From contig NZ_JASJOU010000003.1 of NCBI RefSeq assembly GCF_030068605.1, forward strand, positions 248,001 to 312,000: a stretch of DNA of 64,000 nucleotides, written 5' to 3'. The notes under the pieces are model-generated. The model had not been told where the DNA came from. It did no database searches and saw only the letters and a list, made by a program, of their open reading frames with translations. How positions within the stretch are numbered: the first letter of the stretch is position 1; each line of letters opens with the position of its first letter. Both the position numbers and the translations under genes were made by a program. This DNA is from Xanthocytophaga agilis (GTDB lineage: Bacteria > Bacteroidota > Bacteroidia > Cytophagales > 172606-1). Of the stretch, positions 18,475 to 26,638 are shown piece after piece.

Positions 18475-18482
18475 TATCTTTA
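18475..18482 (+). promoter_or_regulatory. -7-like element of the cupin gene
   Basis: TATCTTTA matches TAnnTTTG at all but the last base, 30 bp before the ATG at 18512. No TTG at ideal spacing. Confidence 0.4.
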
Positions 18483-18511
18483 GAGCTGCAAACTTTATAG
18501 ACAATAAGTGC

Positions 18512-18874
18512 ATGTTAAAAGCATATAAACTATTCACCGGCCCGGATGGGCACTCTCATTTTACAGAAGGTACTGTTTCTCCTAATGTGCTTACCACAGC
18601 CGTTGCACTTCAGTTTAAAGAAACGCCAGGTCACTCTACCTATGACTGGCACACGGCCCCCACTACTCAGTATGTAGTTACATTAAGTGGTACATTGGAA
18701 TTTGTTATGAACAGTGGCAAATCATTCATTCTGAAACCAGGCGATGTGTTGATTGCTATGGATACAACTGGTTCAGGCCACAAATGGCAAATCCTTGATG
18801 AGGCGCCCTGGAAACGATTGTATGTTGTTTTTAAAGAAGGTTCGGAGATTAACTTTGTTCCTAACCCTGTCTAA
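18512..18874 (+). CDS. Small cupin-domain protein
   Basis: A 120-residue single-domain cupin. The first motif region is HTAPTTQYVVTLSGTLEFVM and the second is FILKPGDVLIAMDTTGSGHKWQIL, with GHSTYDWHTAP in front supplying His residues usable for metal binding. The ligand cannot be deduced. It forms its own transcription unit, with a -7-like element 30 bp upstream and a 16-bp terminator stem downstream. Confidence 0.8.
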   Translation: MLKAYKLFTGPDGHSHFTEGTVSPNVLTTAVALQFKETPGHSTYDWHTAPTTQYVVTLSGTLEFVMNSGKSFILKPGDVLIAMDTTGSGHKWQILDEAPWKRLYVVFKEGSEINFVPNPV

Positions 18875-18912
18875 ATAACTACACCAATCTGTCAAACCAT
18901 CAGCAATGTGAC

Positions 18913-18968
18913 TCCTATACAATCTTAGTTTATCCGATTTTGTGATCTAAGATTGTATAGGATTGTTT
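18913..18968 (+). terminator. Long hairpin terminator after the cupin gene
   Basis: TCCTATACAATCTTAG (18913-18928) is the exact reverse complement of 18947-18962, a 16-bp stem with an 18-nt loop, followed by TTGTTTTA. From here to 19202 I see no gene; a rightward 90-codon frame (18963-19235) has no recognisable feature. Confidence 0.75.
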
Positions 18969-19202
18969 TATCAGCCTTCTCTTCACTTTTACAAGGTAGA
19001 GCTCTCTCTTATTCATCTATCTATTTTTATACAGTTCCTGGTCTATATCCGGAACCAAGACCTCTACTTTGCGGGAATTAACCATAGGCGGCATTCTGCC
19101 CTATTGAGTTCTCTTATCTTAACTAGTCAGTTAGATAGAAAATGTCACAATTATGCCTTTATTATGTCGTTTTCTCCCTCCTATTTACAAAAGACAGTTC
19201 TA

Positions 19203-19210
19203 TATCTTTG
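19203..19210 (+). promoter_or_regulatory. -7 element of the reductase gene
   Basis: TATCTTTG is an exact TAnnTTTG, 60 bp before the ATG at 19270. No clear -33 box. Confidence 0.5.
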
Positions 19211-19269
19211 CCTTCATGAAAGTAAATCAGAATAATACATCATATCTATATCATTAACACTTTGCTAAC

Positions 19270-19833
19270 ATGAGAAAGCTAAAATTACAGGTACAAATAT
19301 CTATAGATGGTTATATTGCTGGTCCAAATGGGGAAATGGACTGGATGATCTGGAATTGGGATGATGAGTTAAATCAATATGTGACTCAACTAACAGAACC
19401 AGTTGATCTGATTTTATTGGGAAGAAAACTGGCAGAAGGATTTATTGACGCCTGGGCGTCAATGGCCTCAAATCCTGACACTGCAGATGCAGGTGCCCAT
19501 AAGATGAATGATACACCTAAAGTAGTCTTTTCTCATACACTCAAAGAAGTCCAATGGCCCCGCACCAGGCTGGCACAAGAAGATCTGGTAACTGAAATCA
19601 CTAAGCTGAAAAGTCAGGAAGGCAAAGATATCATTGCTTATGGAGGGGCTACTTTTGTATCATCCCTTATAGAAAATGATTTAATTGATGAATATCACCT
19701 TCTTCTCAACCCGTCAGCGTTGGGGGCAGGGTTACCTATATTTAAGGATAAAAGCAACTTCCGTCTCATTCATTCCACTGCTTTTCCATGTGGTATTGTA
19801 GCACTGAAATATCAGCGAATACCCAACTCTTAA
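19270..19833 (+). CDS. RibD C-terminal / DHFR-fold reductase
   Basis: A 187-residue protein of the dihydrofolate reductase fold as found in the RibD C-terminal family. Visible markers are LQVQISIDGYIAGPNGEMDW at the N-terminus, LILLGRKLAEGF, KVVFSHTLKEVQWPRT, and the nucleotide-binding DIIAYGGATFVSSLIENDLIDEY. Such stand-alone proteins are NADPH-dependent reductases of unknown substrate and are unlikely to be the housekeeping folate enzyme. The gene has its own promoter element at 19203 and terminator at 19870-19898. Confidence 0.87.
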   Translation: MRKLKLQVQISIDGYIAGPNGEMDWMIWNWDDELNQYVTQLTEPVDLILLGRKLAEGFIDAWASMASNPDTADAGAHKMNDTPKVVFSHTLKEVQWPRTRLAQEDLVTEITKLKSQEGKDIIAYGGATFVSSLIENDLIDEYHLLLNPSALGAGLPIFKDKSNFRLIHSTAFPCGIVALKYQRIPNS

Positions 19834-19869
19834 CAATCTAATCTTCAACACAATATACCTTAAAAAGAA

Positions 19870-19898
19870 AAAAGCCATAAGCAATGCTTATGGCTTTT
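19870..19898 (+). terminator. Rho-independent terminator
   Basis: AAAAGCCATAAGCA and TGCTTATGGCTTTT are exact reverse complements around a single base; A-run on one side and T-run on the other make it usable from both strands. It lies 36 nt after the reductase stop. Confidence 0.85.
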
Positions 19899-20642
19899 CA
19901 ACAAGTCTTTTGACTTACATAAAGTGATTTAATCAGTGATTCAAAATTACAAGTCAGCCGGAAACTAACCACAAGATTTACAGCTCATTTCTTACAAGGC
20001 AAGGTTCGCTTTTCAAATTATATAAATACTATAGTTGATAACCTCATTTCCAAAAAACACATACAACTATTCTTCCCACAATAAAAAATAAGCTAACTGG
20101 AAAATAGTAGCGAAATTTTACAACCTGGGTACTATCTTCGCGTGAAAAGGCAATGTTGCTAAGTCTGGCAATCTTCTTATTCTCTTCTCCTTACCTATTT
20201 CCTACTAAGATATCAAACAAGCTCTATATAAAACGCAGTACAAACCGTACTGAGTAATATTCTGATTCAGAAGTGTATAAGAAAACAGGCATATAATAGC
20301 ATCTGACAAATGCATTATACGCCTGTTTGATTAAAATGTACCATAGTACCCAAATGAAGCAAGCAAAAGTGTACTAAAACGTAAAAAATAATTGCCCTTA
20401 CGGCAATGCCACTAATGGAATTACTTTCAGGCAATTGACAAACAAACAACAAAAATAATACCTGGAAAACAAGCAGTTACATTGATTTATTTTTATATGA
20501 GAACTAGTATATACATACCAGATCTATCAGATTTTCGAATTATTGCATTTTGGTAAAATGACAGAAAATAAATAGACTTATAGCTTAGTAGAGAATAAAT
20601 CAATTACTATTTGATCAGTTTGAACGTTAAAATAAAGTTACC
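19899..20642. other. Gene-poor 744-bp spacer
   Basis: No established gene. It contains a possible small transcription unit (20133-20328, listed separately) and, from 20500 to 20642, AT-rich leader for the DUF6000 gene with TTTG near 20613 and no exact -7 element. Confidence 0.4.
20133..20328 (+). ncRNA. Candidate small transcript (sRNA or 34-codon peptide)
   Basis: TATCTTCG at 20133-20140 is one base from the -7 consensus. A terminator-like hairpin ends at 20328: AAACAGGC (20283-20290) and GCCTGTTT (20321-20328), with further pairing inside (ATAATAGCAT with ATGCATTAT). Between them is an ATG frame at 20153-20257 coding a hydrophobic 34-residue peptide (MLLSLAIFLFSSPYLF start). There is no gene on either strand that the hairpin would otherwise serve. 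The upstream unit already has its own terminator at 19870. Speculative, as the -33 box is missing. Confidence 0.25.
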
Positions 20643-21398
20643 ATGGAGAATATGAACGAGATGGCGAACTTACATTTGGCAGGTGCTACTGTCAGACACA
20701 TATCTCCTTTTAAGGATTTACCAGTTCATAGAAATAATCAGGAGTTATCTGCTGATTTCTATAAAAAGTGGGTAAACCCTTACTATATGGATATAGTGTC
20801 TTATTACTCTGTAGATTGGATCGAATCCGTTAAGGCAATAAAACATGAAATAACACCAGATCTCTGCCTTTTATTATTGGGTGATTTTAACTGGAGAACT
20901 AGACTGGTAGGATCTTACTTCGCAGCTGTAAAAGGATACACAGACCTTATTGAATGCATCGGGACTCATCTCATAAAAAGTGAAGTGTGTTGTGTGGGAC
21001 ATATATATGCGTTAACTCTGGCTTTCTTTAATACCAATCAGTGTATACAATACTTGCATCAATACCTTGACTACTATCTGACAAAACCTTCTTTATATTT
21101 TGATCAGAAAGTAGTCATCGAGGCAATGGTGTTCATAGATAGGCAAAATCAATCAAACCACATTACTCAGCATATGGATTCATGGAAGGCATTCGTGAAT
21201 GAGCAAACAAAAATCGAAAAACAGCAAGCACAGGCCTTAGCTAAATTTATTAAAGACTCAAAAGGTGAAAACACATTAAAAAATTATCAAGATTTTCAAG
21301 AAAATGAACAATCAAAAGCAGCTCTGTTATCTACAGACTTTTTTGATAAGCAAATACCAATCATTCAAGAACTATCTCAGTACAATAACTCCCATTGA
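20643..21398 (+). CDS. DUF6000 family protein
   Basis: A 251-residue cytoplasmic protein. The central block LLLGDFNWRTRLVGSYFAAV, THLIKSEVCCVGHIYALTLA and QYLDYYLTKPSLYFDQ matches my recollection of the DUF6000 family, whose function is not known; members often occur near polymorphic-toxin immunity genes. The C-terminal 50 residues are charged and helical and look like an addition. ATG at 20643. The next gene, a SUKH-like protein, begins 44 bp downstream on the same strand, and the pair shares a terminator at 22065-22097, so they form one operon. Confidence 0.75.
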   Translation: MENMNEMANLHLAGATVRHISPFKDLPVHRNNQELSADFYKKWVNPYYMDIVSYYSVDWIESVKAIKHEITPDLCLLLLGDFNWRTRLVGSYFAAVKGYTDLIECIGTHLIKSEVCCVGHIYALTLAFFNTNQCIQYLHQYLDYYLTKPSLYFDQKVVIEAMVFIDRQNQSNHITQHMDSWKAFVNEQTKIEKQQAQALAKFIKDSKGENTLKNYQDFQENEQSKAALLSTDFFDKQIPIIQELSQYNNSH

Positions 21399-21442
21399 TA
21401 GGAAGCAAAATAGAATCTATCATTTTTTCTAAAAGCTACTTT

Positions 21443-22006
21443 ATGCCAACAAACTTTTACCTACCTGTTCAAAAAATCGGAGAGCCGGACTGGATACAAA
21501 AACTTACCACATATCTTGAGAACTATGATATTGAGTGTGAAGGTCTTGACTCGGGTGGGCTTCAGGAAACGGAAGCCAGACTTGAAATAAAGATGCCTGA
21601 AGCTATGTGGGAGTACTATCTCTATTTTGGAGGAATCCAAAGTTCTGATTTTATGTATAACCTAAAGAAGCCCGATGAGTGGATGTTTCTTGCTGATACA
21701 AACTGGAGCTTTGTAAAATTATATTTCACATTACCAGAAATCAGCTCAATGATCGTTTTTTCAGAAAGTCCGGGCAACGATCCAGTATGTTTTGATAAAG
21801 TAAGTGGTGAGATATACTTATTTTCACATGACCCGTTGCAGAAAGGAAAAATATTTCAGGACTTTACTCAATATCTGATCTATGAGATTATGGAGACAGA
21901 AAAACTAGTAGGTGATTCTGATTTTGCAGAAAAAGAAGAAGAAATTACAGAACAATTCCTGTCTGCAGATACTATTGATTATGCATTGAGACATATAAAA
22001 ATGTAG
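21443..22006 (+). CDS. SUKH-like (SMI1/KNR4-type) protein
   Basis: 187 residues from ATG 21443; an in-frame TTG at 21395 would overlap the previous gene but looks less likely. Features typical of the SUKH superfamily are EARLEIKMPEAMWEYYLYFGGI near the N-terminus (the P-x-x-x-x-x-Y-Y...GG signature) and NDPVCFDKVSGEIYLFSHDP near the C-terminus. SUKH proteins are best known as immunity proteins against secreted nuclease toxins, though many have unknown roles. No toxin gene is visible in this window, so the immunity role is an inference. The C-terminus is acidic. Confidence 0.65.
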   Translation: MPTNFYLPVQKIGEPDWIQKLTTYLENYDIECEGLDSGGLQETEARLEIKMPEAMWEYYLYFGGIQSSDFMYNLKKPDEWMFLADTNWSFVKLYFTLPEISSMIVFSESPGNDPVCFDKVSGEIYLFSHDPLQKGKIFQDFTQYLIYEIMETEKLVGDSDFAEKEEEITEQFLSADTIDYALRHIKM

Positions 22007-22064
22007 TCTCTTAATGCTTTTTTGAAATACAGGATTTAATCCCATCAAAATACATTAGGATAAG

Positions 22065-22097
22065 AAAGCTATAAAAGAGGTCTTTTATGGCTTTCTC
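22065..22097 (+). terminator. Terminator of the DUF6000/SUKH operon
   Basis: AAAGCTATAAAAGA pairs with TCTTTTATGGCTTT through 14 positions, including one G-U, around a 2-nt centre, with T-rich 3' side; 58 nt after the SUKH-like stop. Confidence 0.65.
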
Positions 22098-22227
22098 ACG
22101 ATTTATTCATCCTCGTCTTCTTCACAGAAACCATTCCGTCAATAAAGTGAGTAAACCCATCATCCTCTGATTGGATTAACAGCTTCTATTGTAATTACAA
22201 CTGACAAAACAAATAGGCCGTAAACAA

Positions 22228-22259
22228 AAAAGGCTTTCAGAGAATTCTGAAAGCCTTTT
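22228..22259 (-). terminator. Terminator of tRNA-Asp copy 1
   Basis: AAAAGGCTTTCAGA and TCTGAAAGCCTTTT form a perfect 14-bp stem with a 4-nt loop directly past the 3' end of the tRNA. Confidence 0.85.
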
Positions 22260-22260
22260 G

Positions 22261-22334
22261 CGGTGCGGACGGGACTCGAACCCGCGACCCCCGCCGTGAC
22301 AGGGCGGTATTCTAACCAACTGAACTACCGCACC
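22261..22334 (-). tRNA. tRNA-Asp (GTC), copy 1
   Basis: A 74-nt cloverleaf read on the minus strand: acceptor stem GGTGCGG with CCGCACC, discriminator G, D-arm with GTTGGTTA, anticodon loop CTGTCAC (anticodon GTC, Asp), T-arm GCGGG-TTCGAGT-CCCGT. CCA is not encoded. Its promoter and terminator are both recognisable. Confidence 0.97.
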
Positions 22335-22372
22335 GTTTTTCTTTTCCGTCTTGCGTTTCGCTTAACGTGGTG

Positions 22373-22402
22373 CAAAAGTAGGCAAATTATTTTATGACGC
22401 AA
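22373..22402 (-). promoter_or_regulatory. Promoter of tRNA-Asp copy 1
   Basis: Minus strand reads TTG, 19-nt spacer, TACTTTTG: an exact Bacteroidota -33/-7 promoter. About 38 nt of leader separate it from the mature tRNA 5' end. Confidence 0.85.
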
Positions 22403-22545
22403 TACCCTTCCAATCATTTTATAAAAAAAATATATAAAAAGCCTGGACGGAATCTGTTTTATCTATTTCTACGAAAGAAGGAATCACTTTACAACTCTTA
22501 GATACAGCTTTGCTAATAAATTTAGAGCAATCCAGGCTTAACAAT

Positions 22546-22950
22546 TTATAGTGCACCTCCTGCTCTCCATTCTGAGAGAGTAATAACCTTCCCACTAACA
22601 GTATCTAATACTTTGATATGCATATTTTTGGGGTACACATAAAAAGTATAGTATACGATTAGCCGATCTGGATTATTATATCCAACCTGAATAACATAAA
22701 AAGGCTCCTGTAATGTAGGTTTTGCCCGGACAAGAAGTGTCACACCCTGTTTTCCATCTGTTATTTTTTGAATATACTTCTCCTTCGCCCTCACCTCTGG
22801 AAGCATGTAAACATTCTCTGTAGCCCTATCTGCTAAACTATCATTTGCTAACTGAATGTTTATCAGACAACTGGTATGATTCAGTGGCTGTCTTAACGCT
22901 TCAGTAAGGAAAGGAGCTATCCATAATAGAGGTAGTATGACCTGTGGCAT
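22546..22950 (-). CDS. Hypothetical protein between the tRNA-Asp copies
   Basis: 134 residues, not recognised. A hydrophobic N-terminus (MPQVILPLLWIAPFLTEALR) could be a signal anchor, but it is short. The rest is a mixed beta-rich chain with VYYTFYVYPKNMHIKVLDT near the C-terminus, the kind of pattern seen in small secreted beta proteins. It is enclosed by the two tRNA-Asp units and read in the same direction, so transcription leaking through from copy 2 could reach it. Its own promoter is not evident. It may be real, but coding evidence rests only on an intact frame and plausible composition. Confidence 0.5.
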   Translation of the reverse strand: MPQVILPLLWIAPFLTEALRQPLNHTSCLINIQLANDSLADRATENVYMLPEVRAKEKYIQKITDGKQGVTLLVRAKPTLQEPFYVIQVGYNNPDRLIVYYTFYVYPKNMHIKVLDTVSGKVITLSEWRAGGAL

Positions 22951-23079
22951 TGAAAACGTTAGCTATTGGTTGTGTAGAAGAGATTGTTTAAAGTACAAAA
23001 GAGGCTTTTTTACTTCCTATTAGGAGGTTAACCTACAAATTTTGTTAGTGCTCCGGAAGCAATTAACTGATAAACAAAA

Positions 23080-23107
23080 AAGGCTTTCAGCGTGAACTGA
23101 AAGCCTT
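23080..23107 (-). terminator. Terminator of tRNA-Asp copy 2
   Basis: AAGGCTTTCAG and CTGAAAGCCTT form an 11-bp stem with a 6-nt loop, with an A-run on the plus strand that reads as T on the minus strand. Confidence 0.85.
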
Positions 23108-23111
23108 CTTG

Positions 23112-23185
23112 CGGTGCGGACGGGACTCGAACCCGCGACCCCCGCCGTGACAGGGCGGTATTCTAACCAACTGAACTACCGCACC
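23112..23185 (-). tRNA. tRNA-Asp (GTC), copy 2
   Basis: Identical over all 74 nt to the copy at 22261-22334, with the same anticodon GTC and no encoded CCA. Confidence 0.97.
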
Positions 23186-23223
23186 GTTTTTCTTTTCCGT
23201 CTTGCGTTTCGCTTAACGTGGTG

Positions 23224-23253
23224 CAAAAGTAGATAAATTATTTTACAACGCAA
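23224..23253 (-). promoter_or_regulatory. Promoter of tRNA-Asp copy 2
   Basis: TTG, 19-nt spacer and TACTTTTG on the minus strand, as in copy 1; the spacer sequence differs at several bases while both boxes are identical. Confidence 0.85.
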
Positions 23254-23334
23254 TAGCTCCGATCCAAAAATATTACAACTTTCTCATAACAAACACATAA
23301 CACACTGACTGACAGGTAGAAAATTTTTGTATTT

Positions 23335-24381
23335 TTATTGAACAGGCAATCGTACTTCGGCACGTACTACTTCATCGGTTTCCTGATTGATCCGAAATGA
23401 GGCGCCTGTTCCGTAGATTAGTACCAAGCGTTGAGAAGTATTAAGTAAGCCAACGCCATCTGAATTTTCGGCACGTTCCAGTTTACCTGTATTCCGAATA
23501 ATCAGGTTTAGGAAGTTTCTTTCCAGTTGAGCTTGTATGGAAATAAAGCCCCCCTTTAGTGGTTTGGAAATGCCATGTTTTACTGCATTCTCAACCAACG
23601 TCTGTACCATCATAGGAGGCACCTGTACATTCAATGTATCAGGGCTGATATTGGTCTGTACCTCAAGACGATCTTCATAGCGGATTTTTTCCAGTGACAA
23701 ATAATCCTGGACTGTTTTCAACTCTTCATTCAGACTAACAGTTTTCTGTCTGTCACTAAGTAAAGAGTTACGTAAAAGACTTGAGAGTTGTGTGAGGGCT
23801 TCTTTGGCTTTATTAGGATCTTCATAGATCAAAGCCCGAATGCTGTTTAACGCATTAAACATAAAGTGTGGATTGAGCTGTGCCCGCAGGATCTTTGCCT
23901 CAAAATCTTTCACAGATGATTCGAGCTGTACCCGTTCTATTTCATTGCGTTTGCTCAGCGAGAAATACTGATATACGTGATAGATCACAGACCATAACAG
24001 CAGATTTTTTGTCCAGTTCAAAAATCCCCATGCAAGGTAAATCACAGGTATCCCTCCTATCTCATCAAAACGTTTTTGTACACGTGGGATAGTAAAATAT
24101 TCGAGAGGTACACTTAATACTACCATGGTGACTGCCATAATGAGTACAGCCATCAAAGTACGTGGAATAATCTGGCTTAATGGCAACTCCAGCCAATGTA
24201 ACCTCTTTAAAATTAACCTATAAAGATGTGTAATACCAATTCCTAAACCTATGCTAATAATCACATTGACAACCTGTCCATAACTATAGCCATCCCGTAA
24301 AATGTATATAATGAGGTCACTCAGCGAATACCCTGTCCAGCCAATAATCTGACACAGCCAATATATCTTTCTTCGATTCAT
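23335..24381 (-). CDS. LytS-type sensor histidine kinase (orphan)
   Basis: 348 residues from ATG 24381; a GTG six codons upstream is less likely. Four hydrophobic segments fall in residues 5-140, then a coiled linker and the His_kinase domain: His172 in QLNPHFMFNALNSIRAL, N-box LVENAVKHG at 262-270 and G-box DGVGLLN at 308-314. No LytTR regulator gene adjoins it, so its partner is elsewhere or is shared with the pair at 11000-12761. It follows the tRNA-Asp region but is read toward it, with 82 bp between its stop and the tRNA promoter. Confidence 0.88.
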   Translation of the reverse strand: MNRRKIYWLCQIIGWTGYSLSDLIIYILRDGYSYGQVVNVIISIGLGIGITHLYRLILKRLHWLELPLSQIIPRTLMAVLIMAVTMVVLSVPLEYFTIPRVQKRFDEIGGIPVIYLAWGFLNWTKNLLLWSVIYHVYQYFSLSKRNEIERVQLESSVKDFEAKILRAQLNPHFMFNALNSIRALIYEDPNKAKEALTQLSSLLRNSLLSDRQKTVSLNEELKTVQDYLSLEKIRYEDRLEVQTNISPDTLNVQVPPMMVQTLVENAVKHGISKPLKGGFISIQAQLERNFLNLIIRNTGKLERAENSDGVGLLNTSQRLVLIYGTGASFRINQETDEVVRAEVRLPVQ

Positions 24382-24644
24382 ACAGTTCTTACAATCCACA
24401 CTTTACCCTCTCTCAGGGTAAAATAAATATCTCCCAATTATTAATTTTTAACAATTAACACTCATTTTATCAGTGTTTCATTAGTTGTAGTCTGTATGTA
24501 TTAATCAAAATATGCACCAATATGTGCCAGTTTTCAATCTATTTTACAGGAACGGAAAAAATACCTCATTAAAGGCAAATCAAACCAAATACCCGTGTTT
24601 CTGGTTTACCAATAACTTTACCGATTCAAACCATTTTGTACAAA

Positions 24645-25547
24645 ATGCTTAAGATTGCCTGGGCTCCTGAATATGCACATCCTCTGCCTGAGGGTCATCG
24701 CTTCCCCATGGAGAAATACACATTGCTTCCCGAACAACTTCTGTATGAAGGGACTGTCTCCTCTGAAAACTTTTTTAGACCTACGCCATTGGAAGAAAAA
24801 TGGATTTTAACCACCCATGAAAAATCCTATTGGGAAAAGCTTAAAAATCAGACATTGACTCCGGCAGAGATTCGGAGAACAGGCTTTCCGCTATCCGAGT
24901 CTCTGGTAAGGCGCGAAATTATCATTGCTCAGGGAACAATCCAAGCTGTACACTTTGCCTTGCAATATGGTGTGGCCATGAATATTGCTGGCGGTACTCA
25001 CCATGCCTTCACCAACAGAGGTGAAGGCTTTTGTCTCCTTAATGACATCGCAATCGGTGCAAACTACCTGCTGGAGACGAAATTAGCTCAAAAAATTCTG
25101 GTGATAGATCTGGATGTCCATCAGGGAGACGGCACTGCCCAGATTTTTCAGAATGAATCACGTGTATTTACCTTTAGTATGCATGGGGCAAATAATTATC
25201 CTCTGCATAAAGAACAATCGGATCTGGACATACCTTTACCGGATTCTACAGATGATAAACATTATCTTTCGCTACTGAGTACTAATCTGCCTCAGTTGAT
25301 AGATATCCACCAACCTGAGTTTATATTTTTTCAGTCAGGAGTGGATGTGTTGGCTACCGACAAACTGGGAAAACTCTCCCTCACACCTGACGGCTGCCGT
25401 GAGCGAGATCGCATAGTATGGACGCTATGCAAACAACACCGAATTCCGGTGGTAGCCAGTATGGGAGGTGGATATTCCACTCGGATAGCAGATATTGTAG
25501 ATGCCCATGCCAATACTTACAGACTAGCTCAGGAAATATTTTTCTAA
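24645..25547 (+). CDS. Histone-deacetylase-family hydrolase
   Basis: 300 residues from ATG 24645, preferred over a TTG nine bases upstream. It has the arginase/deacetylase fold markers: GGTHHAF with the His119-His120 pair, IDLDVHQGDGTA supplying zinc ligands Asp157 and His159, and the third Asp at ~234 in SGVDVLATDKLG, then SMGGGYS at 272-278. Bacterial members deacetylate acetylpolyamines, acetoin-related or protein substrates; the exact substrate is not known. TAACTTTA at 24613-24620 is a near -7 element. The nitrilase gene follows but has its own promoter. Confidence 0.9.
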   Translation: MLKIAWAPEYAHPLPEGHRFPMEKYTLLPEQLLYEGTVSSENFFRPTPLEEKWILTTHEKSYWEKLKNQTLTPAEIRRTGFPLSESLVRREIIIAQGTIQAVHFALQYGVAMNIAGGTHHAFTNRGEGFCLLNDIAIGANYLLETKLAQKILVIDLDVHQGDGTAQIFQNESRVFTFSMHGANNYPLHKEQSDLDIPLPDSTDDKHYLSLLSTNLPQLIDIHQPEFIFFQSGVDVLATDKLGKLSLTPDGCRERDRIVWTLCKQHRIPVVASMGGGYSTRIADIVDAHANTYRLAQEIFF

Positions 25548-25607
25548 GTCTATGGTTATAAACCTCATGCTGTTGTTTTCTAAAGGTATCATAAGTCAAA
25601 CCAAAAC

Positions 25608-25637
25608 TTGAAAAATATCCTTTTACACATACTTTTG
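25608..25637 (+). promoter_or_regulatory. Consensus Bacteroidota promoter
   Basis: TTG at 25608-25610, a 19-nt spacer, and TACTTTTG at 25630-25637: both boxes and spacing are exact. It lies 29 bp before the nitrilase ATG. Confidence 0.75.
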
Positions 25638-25666
25638 TAAATCTACCTATTGTTTCAAATCTCATT

Positions 25667-26575
25667 ATGCGAGTAAAAGTAGCTGTAGTACAGGAAACCC
25701 CTGTATTTTTTAATCTGGAAGCAACGATTCAGAAAATGGAAAATACAATTGCCGAATATGCCTCCCAGGGTTGCCAGCTACTTGTGTTTCCAGAGTCATT
25801 CATTCCGGGCTACCCTCGAAAGTTTACGTTCGGCTCTACAATTGGACAACGTAGTAATCAGGGAAGGCAACTGTATCAGCAATATTGGGAAAATAGTCTT
25901 GAACTGCCTGGAAAACACTTAGCACAGTTAGAACAAATTGCCAAAACCCATCAGATATTTCTGGTAACAGGTATTACAGAAAGAGATAGTATAAATGGTA
26001 GTTTGTATTGTACCATGATCTATATCTCTCCTAATCAGGGCTATATGGGTAAGCATCGCAAAATCAAGCCTACCGGAGTTGAGCGACTTGTGTGGGCAGA
26101 AGGCCATGGAGCTGACGTACTTACTACTGTACAGACAGAGTTTGGAAAACTGGGCGGTTTGATCTGCTGGGAAAACTATATGCCATTGGCACGTATGGCT
26201 TTATATCAGCAAGGTGTTCAACTCTATATAGCTCCTACCGCAGATGCTCGTGAAACCTGGACAGCAACTATGCAACATGTTGCCTGTGAAGGCAGATGCT
26301 TTGTAATAGGTTGTAACCAGTATTTTCATAAAGATGATTACCCAACAGAATTTCAGGTACAACTTGCAGAAGATGACTCAGTCCTTTGTCGGGGAGGAAG
26401 TGTAATTGTCTCTCCTCAGGGAAAATGTATAGCAGGTCCGCTTTGGGATAAAAAAGGTGTACTGGTAGCAGAGCTGGATATGGATGAAGTTATTCAAAGT
26501 AAACTGGACTTTGATGTAATCGGTCATTATTCACGTCCTGATTTGTTTACATTTACAGTGAAGAATAGCCAATAA
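25667..26575 (+). CDS. Carbon-nitrogen hydrolase (nitrilase family)
   Basis: A 302-residue enzyme with the complete Glu-Lys-Cys triad: Glu43 in FPESFIPGYP, Lys132 in KHRKIKPTGVER and Cys167 in GGLICWENYMPLAR. The FIPGYPR and VERLVWAEGHG segments are those of true nitrilases rather than amidases or N-carbamoylases, so nitrile hydrolysis to acid and ammonia is the likely reaction, perhaps of cyanoalanine or aromatic nitriles. It is cytoplasmic. The gene has a consensus promoter 29 bp upstream. Confidence 0.9.
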   Translation: MRVKVAVVQETPVFFNLEATIQKMENTIAEYASQGCQLLVFPESFIPGYPRKFTFGSTIGQRSNQGRQLYQQYWENSLELPGKHLAQLEQIAKTHQIFLVTGITERDSINGSLYCTMIYISPNQGYMGKHRKIKPTGVERLVWAEGHGADVLTTVQTEFGKLGGLICWENYMPLARMALYQQGVQLYIAPTADARETWTATMQHVACEGRCFVIGCNQYFHKDDYPTEFQVQLAEDDSVLCRGGSVIVSPQGKCIAGPLWDKKGVLVAELDMDEVIQSKLDFDVIGHYSRPDLFTFTVKNSQ

Positions 26576-26638
26576 TTCTTTTATGAGCTTTTTGTAGCAA
26601 AACAATTATCTCATCTTTATTCCAGCAATATCTTTGTA

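Larger units (their letters stand above)
22221..22404. repeat. tRNA-Asp unit, copy 1 of a ~184-bp duplication
   Basis: This segment (terminator, tRNA-Asp, leader and promoter) is repeated at 23071-23255. The tRNA and 45 bp of leader upstream of it are identical in the two copies, and the terminator stems share the same 11-bp arm. Differences are confined to the hairpin loop and the -33/-7 spacer. The copies are about 850 bp apart in direct orientation, with one small gene between them. Confidence 0.85.
23071..23255. repeat. tRNA-Asp unit, copy 2 of a ~184-bp duplication
   Basis: Direct repeat of 22221-22404. The tRNA and 45 bp of 5' leader are unchanged. The -33 and -7 boxes are preserved while the 19-nt spacer and the hairpin loop differ, so the functional parts are the conserved ones. 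Confidence 0.85.

Noticed and set aside
18963-19235. Rightward 90-codon frame after the cupin gene
   Set aside because: It starts inside a terminator, shows no domain, signal or conserved composition.
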